Below, one piece after another: positions 5,132-6,213 of a stretch of 6,213 nucleotides of DNA (within the stretch, counting starts at the first letter, position 1; every line of letters begins with the position of its first letter). Below the pieces are notes generated by a model that was not told the DNA's origin, did not search any database, and saw only the letters and a list, made by a program, of their open reading frames with translations. Source of the DNA: Sulfuricurvum sp. (GTDB taxonomy: Bacteria > Campylobacterota > Campylobacteria > Campylobacterales > Sulfurimonadaceae); NCBI GenBank assembly GCA_030679635.1, contig JAUXSZ010000101.1, positions 1 to 6,213 of the forward strand, written 5' to 3'. Both the position numbers and the translations under genes were made by a program.

Positions 5132-5929
5132 CTATTTTTTCGTCACAATTGTATCACCCAATACGACAACTTCGCACTGTAATACAATATCAAACATCTT
5201 TAAAATTCTCTCCTGAGCCTCTTGAATCAAATCTATCGCCTCTTCGTATGTTCCTCCGCCGTAGTTAACGAGAAAATTTGCATGCACGTCACTAAATGCC
5301 ATCCCCCCGTGCCGTTGCCCCTTGAGCCCTACGGCCTCGATCAGCCGGCCCGCATAATCACCTGGGGGATTTTTAAAACAACTTCCGGCACTGGCTTCGT
5401 TGGGCTGATTGGAGCGCATCTGCGTAAACATCTCTACTCTCTCATACGAAAATCCGGCATGAAGTTCAAACGCCGCTTCGAATATCACCTCATGAATCGA
5501 TGTTTTTCGATATCCGTACTCTATGTTCTCTTTTGGAATCCATCCGCTTTGGGTACGAACGGCGATCAGGTGGTTAAAAATTTCAAACTCTTTGAGCCCT
5601 GCATTCATCTTGATCATTCCGCCGATTGTCCCTGGAAGTTTTGAAAAATACTCAAAATTCGCAATGTCATTTTTTTTACAAAAGGAGACGACCCTCCCTC
5701 CTGGTGTTGCCGCCCCGATGATTAGTTGGTTGTTTTCAATTCGGATAAAGTCATACTGTTTTGAGAGCATCATAAGAGGAGGAGGAGTGGGCGAGACGAG
5801 CAGGTTATTGGCCGATCCGACAATCGTACAATCCGCAGGGACGAGATCATCTTCGATGAGAGCCACCTCGATGGTGGGACCTATACGAATCGAACTGAAT
5901 TTTGAGAAATCAACGAGTTTTGTCTTCAT
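5132..5929 (-). CDS. murB: UDP-N-acetylenolpyruvoylglucosamine reductase
   Basis: MurB is a cytoplasmic FAD enzyme that uses NADPH to reduce UDP-GlcNAc-enolpyruvate to UDP-MurNAc in peptidoglycan synthesis. At 265 residues it is of the short kind found in Campylobacterota, lacking the long insertions of E. coli MurB (342 aa). The FAD-binding part shows GSANNLLV (38-45), GAATPGGRVVSFC (72-84) and LPGTIGGMIKMNAG (98-111). Catalytic positions are present: Arg141 in YGYRKTS, Ser183 in AGSCFKNP (the proton donor) and Glu253 near the C-terminus. HANFLVNYGG (216-225) is also typical. The ATG overlaps the stop of the ORF6N-like gene (ATGA), and only a weak AAGAGA precedes it, so coupling to the upstream gene is likely. 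No classical terminator follows it. Confidence 0.96.
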   Translation of the reverse strand: MKTKLVDFSKFSSIRIGPTIEVALIEDDLVPADCTIVGSANNLLVSPTPPPLMMLSKQYDFIRIENNQLIIGAATPGGRVVSFCKKNDIANFEYFSKLPGTIGGMIKMNAGLKEFEIFNHLIAVRTQSGWIPKENIEYGYRKTSIHEVIFEAAFELHAGFSYERVEMFTQMRSNQPNEASAGSCFKNPPGDYAGRLIEAVGLKGQRHGGMAFSDVHANFLVNYGGGTYEEAIDLIQEAQERILKMFDIVLQCEVVVLGDTIVTKK

Positions 5930-6213
5930 ATTTTATTCTTGTCTCTTAAAAATCCAATTTTTTCAACTTCTTCAGCGCCTTTAATATCCAATACAACTTC
6001 CTGAAGCTCACTCAGGGATTCTTCAAGGATAATAATCGTATCCGCAACGGCTGATAATCTATCTTTGGTCCAAGCTTTACTCTGGACTAACTCTTGACGA
6101 AGTTCTTGGATTTGGCCAACTAACTCATTGTGGCTAATCGCATAACGTCGTATTTTCGTAAATGTTCGCATGATTGCAAGAGTAACTCCAATAGCTTTTT
6201 GACTTTTAAGCAC
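5926..6213 (-). CDS. ORF6N-type DNA-binding protein, C-terminal part only
   Basis: The frame is open to the right edge and the first codon seen (GTG) is probably an internal valine, so the N-terminal DNA-binding domain lies outside. The visible 95 residues begin VLKSQKAIGVTLAIMRTFTK, which closely follows the end of ORF6N-domain proteins (VL.S..A..VN..IMR.F). Next come a likely coiled coil (28-45, HNELVGQIQELRQELVQ), a second heptad-rich stretch (57-77) and a final KIGF (85-88) also common in that family. ORF6N proteins are phage- and plasmid-associated putative DNA binders of unclear role. The stop overlaps the murB start by four bases, so the two are probably co-transcribed. The family call rests on a partial sequence. 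Confidence 0.6.
   Translation of the reverse strand: MLKSQKAIGVTLAIMRTFTKIRRYAISHNELVGQIQELRQELVQSKAWTKDRLSAVADTIIILEESLSELQEVVLDIKGAEEVEKIGFLRDKNKI

Noticed and set aside
5125..5140. AAAAAA-GCTA-TTTTTT inverted repeat spanning the murB stop codon, considered as a murB terminator
   Set aside because: The stem is only A-T pairs and overlaps the last lysine codons and the stop, so it is too weak to call a terminator.
5523..5984. 153-codon plus-strand open frame opposite murB
   Set aside because: murB motifs and catalytic residues are clear on the minus strand; this frame crosses the murB start and has no recognisable features.

Overview
The window looks like a chromosomal housekeeping region from a Campylobacterota (Epsilonproteobacteria) member. 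I favour a Sulfuricurvum- or Sulfurimonas-type autotroph. The reasons are the moderate GC content, the T-rich promoter regions with good -10 boxes and poor -35 boxes, a short H. pylori-like SpeE homologue, a short MurB, and a CcoG (cbb3 oxidase assembly) gene. The genus is an inference from style and remembered gene content, not a database match.

Layout. Positions 1-988 carry a minus-strand pair, a short spermidine-synthase-like gene followed by coaE. They are joined by a TAATG stop/start overlap, and coaE runs off the left edge. A 160-bp divergent spacer with a 10-bp inverted repeat separates them from plus-strand genes: a small two-helix membrane protein (1149-1349), purM (1408-2403, followed by a clear hairpin terminator) and a small exported haem-binding (CxxCH) protein (2500-2943). 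That last gene meets ccoG tail to tail. The two stop codons overlap and form the loop of a hairpin that may act as a bidirectional terminator. From 2940 to the right edge everything is on the minus strand. Read in the direction of transcription the order is: the end of an ORF6N-like gene, murB (ATGA overlap), a 75-bp gap with a sigma70-like promoter, a resolvase-like gene, and ccoG (ATGA overlap, strong Shine-Dalgarno).

How the genes relate. CoaE (coenzyme A), PurM (purines), MurB (peptidoglycan) and possibly the SpeE-like protein (polyamines) are core metabolism. CcoG and perhaps the CxxCH protein relate to cytochrome oxidase or haem/copper handling. The most unusual item is the resolvase-like protein. 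It has the serine-recombinase fold and an invertase-type helix-turn-helix, but it has lost the nucleophilic serine and the paired arginines. It is translationally coupled to ccoG, so it may be a recombinase turned DNA-binding regulator of copper/oxidase assembly. No CRISPR array, tRNA, rRNA or insertion sequence was seen.
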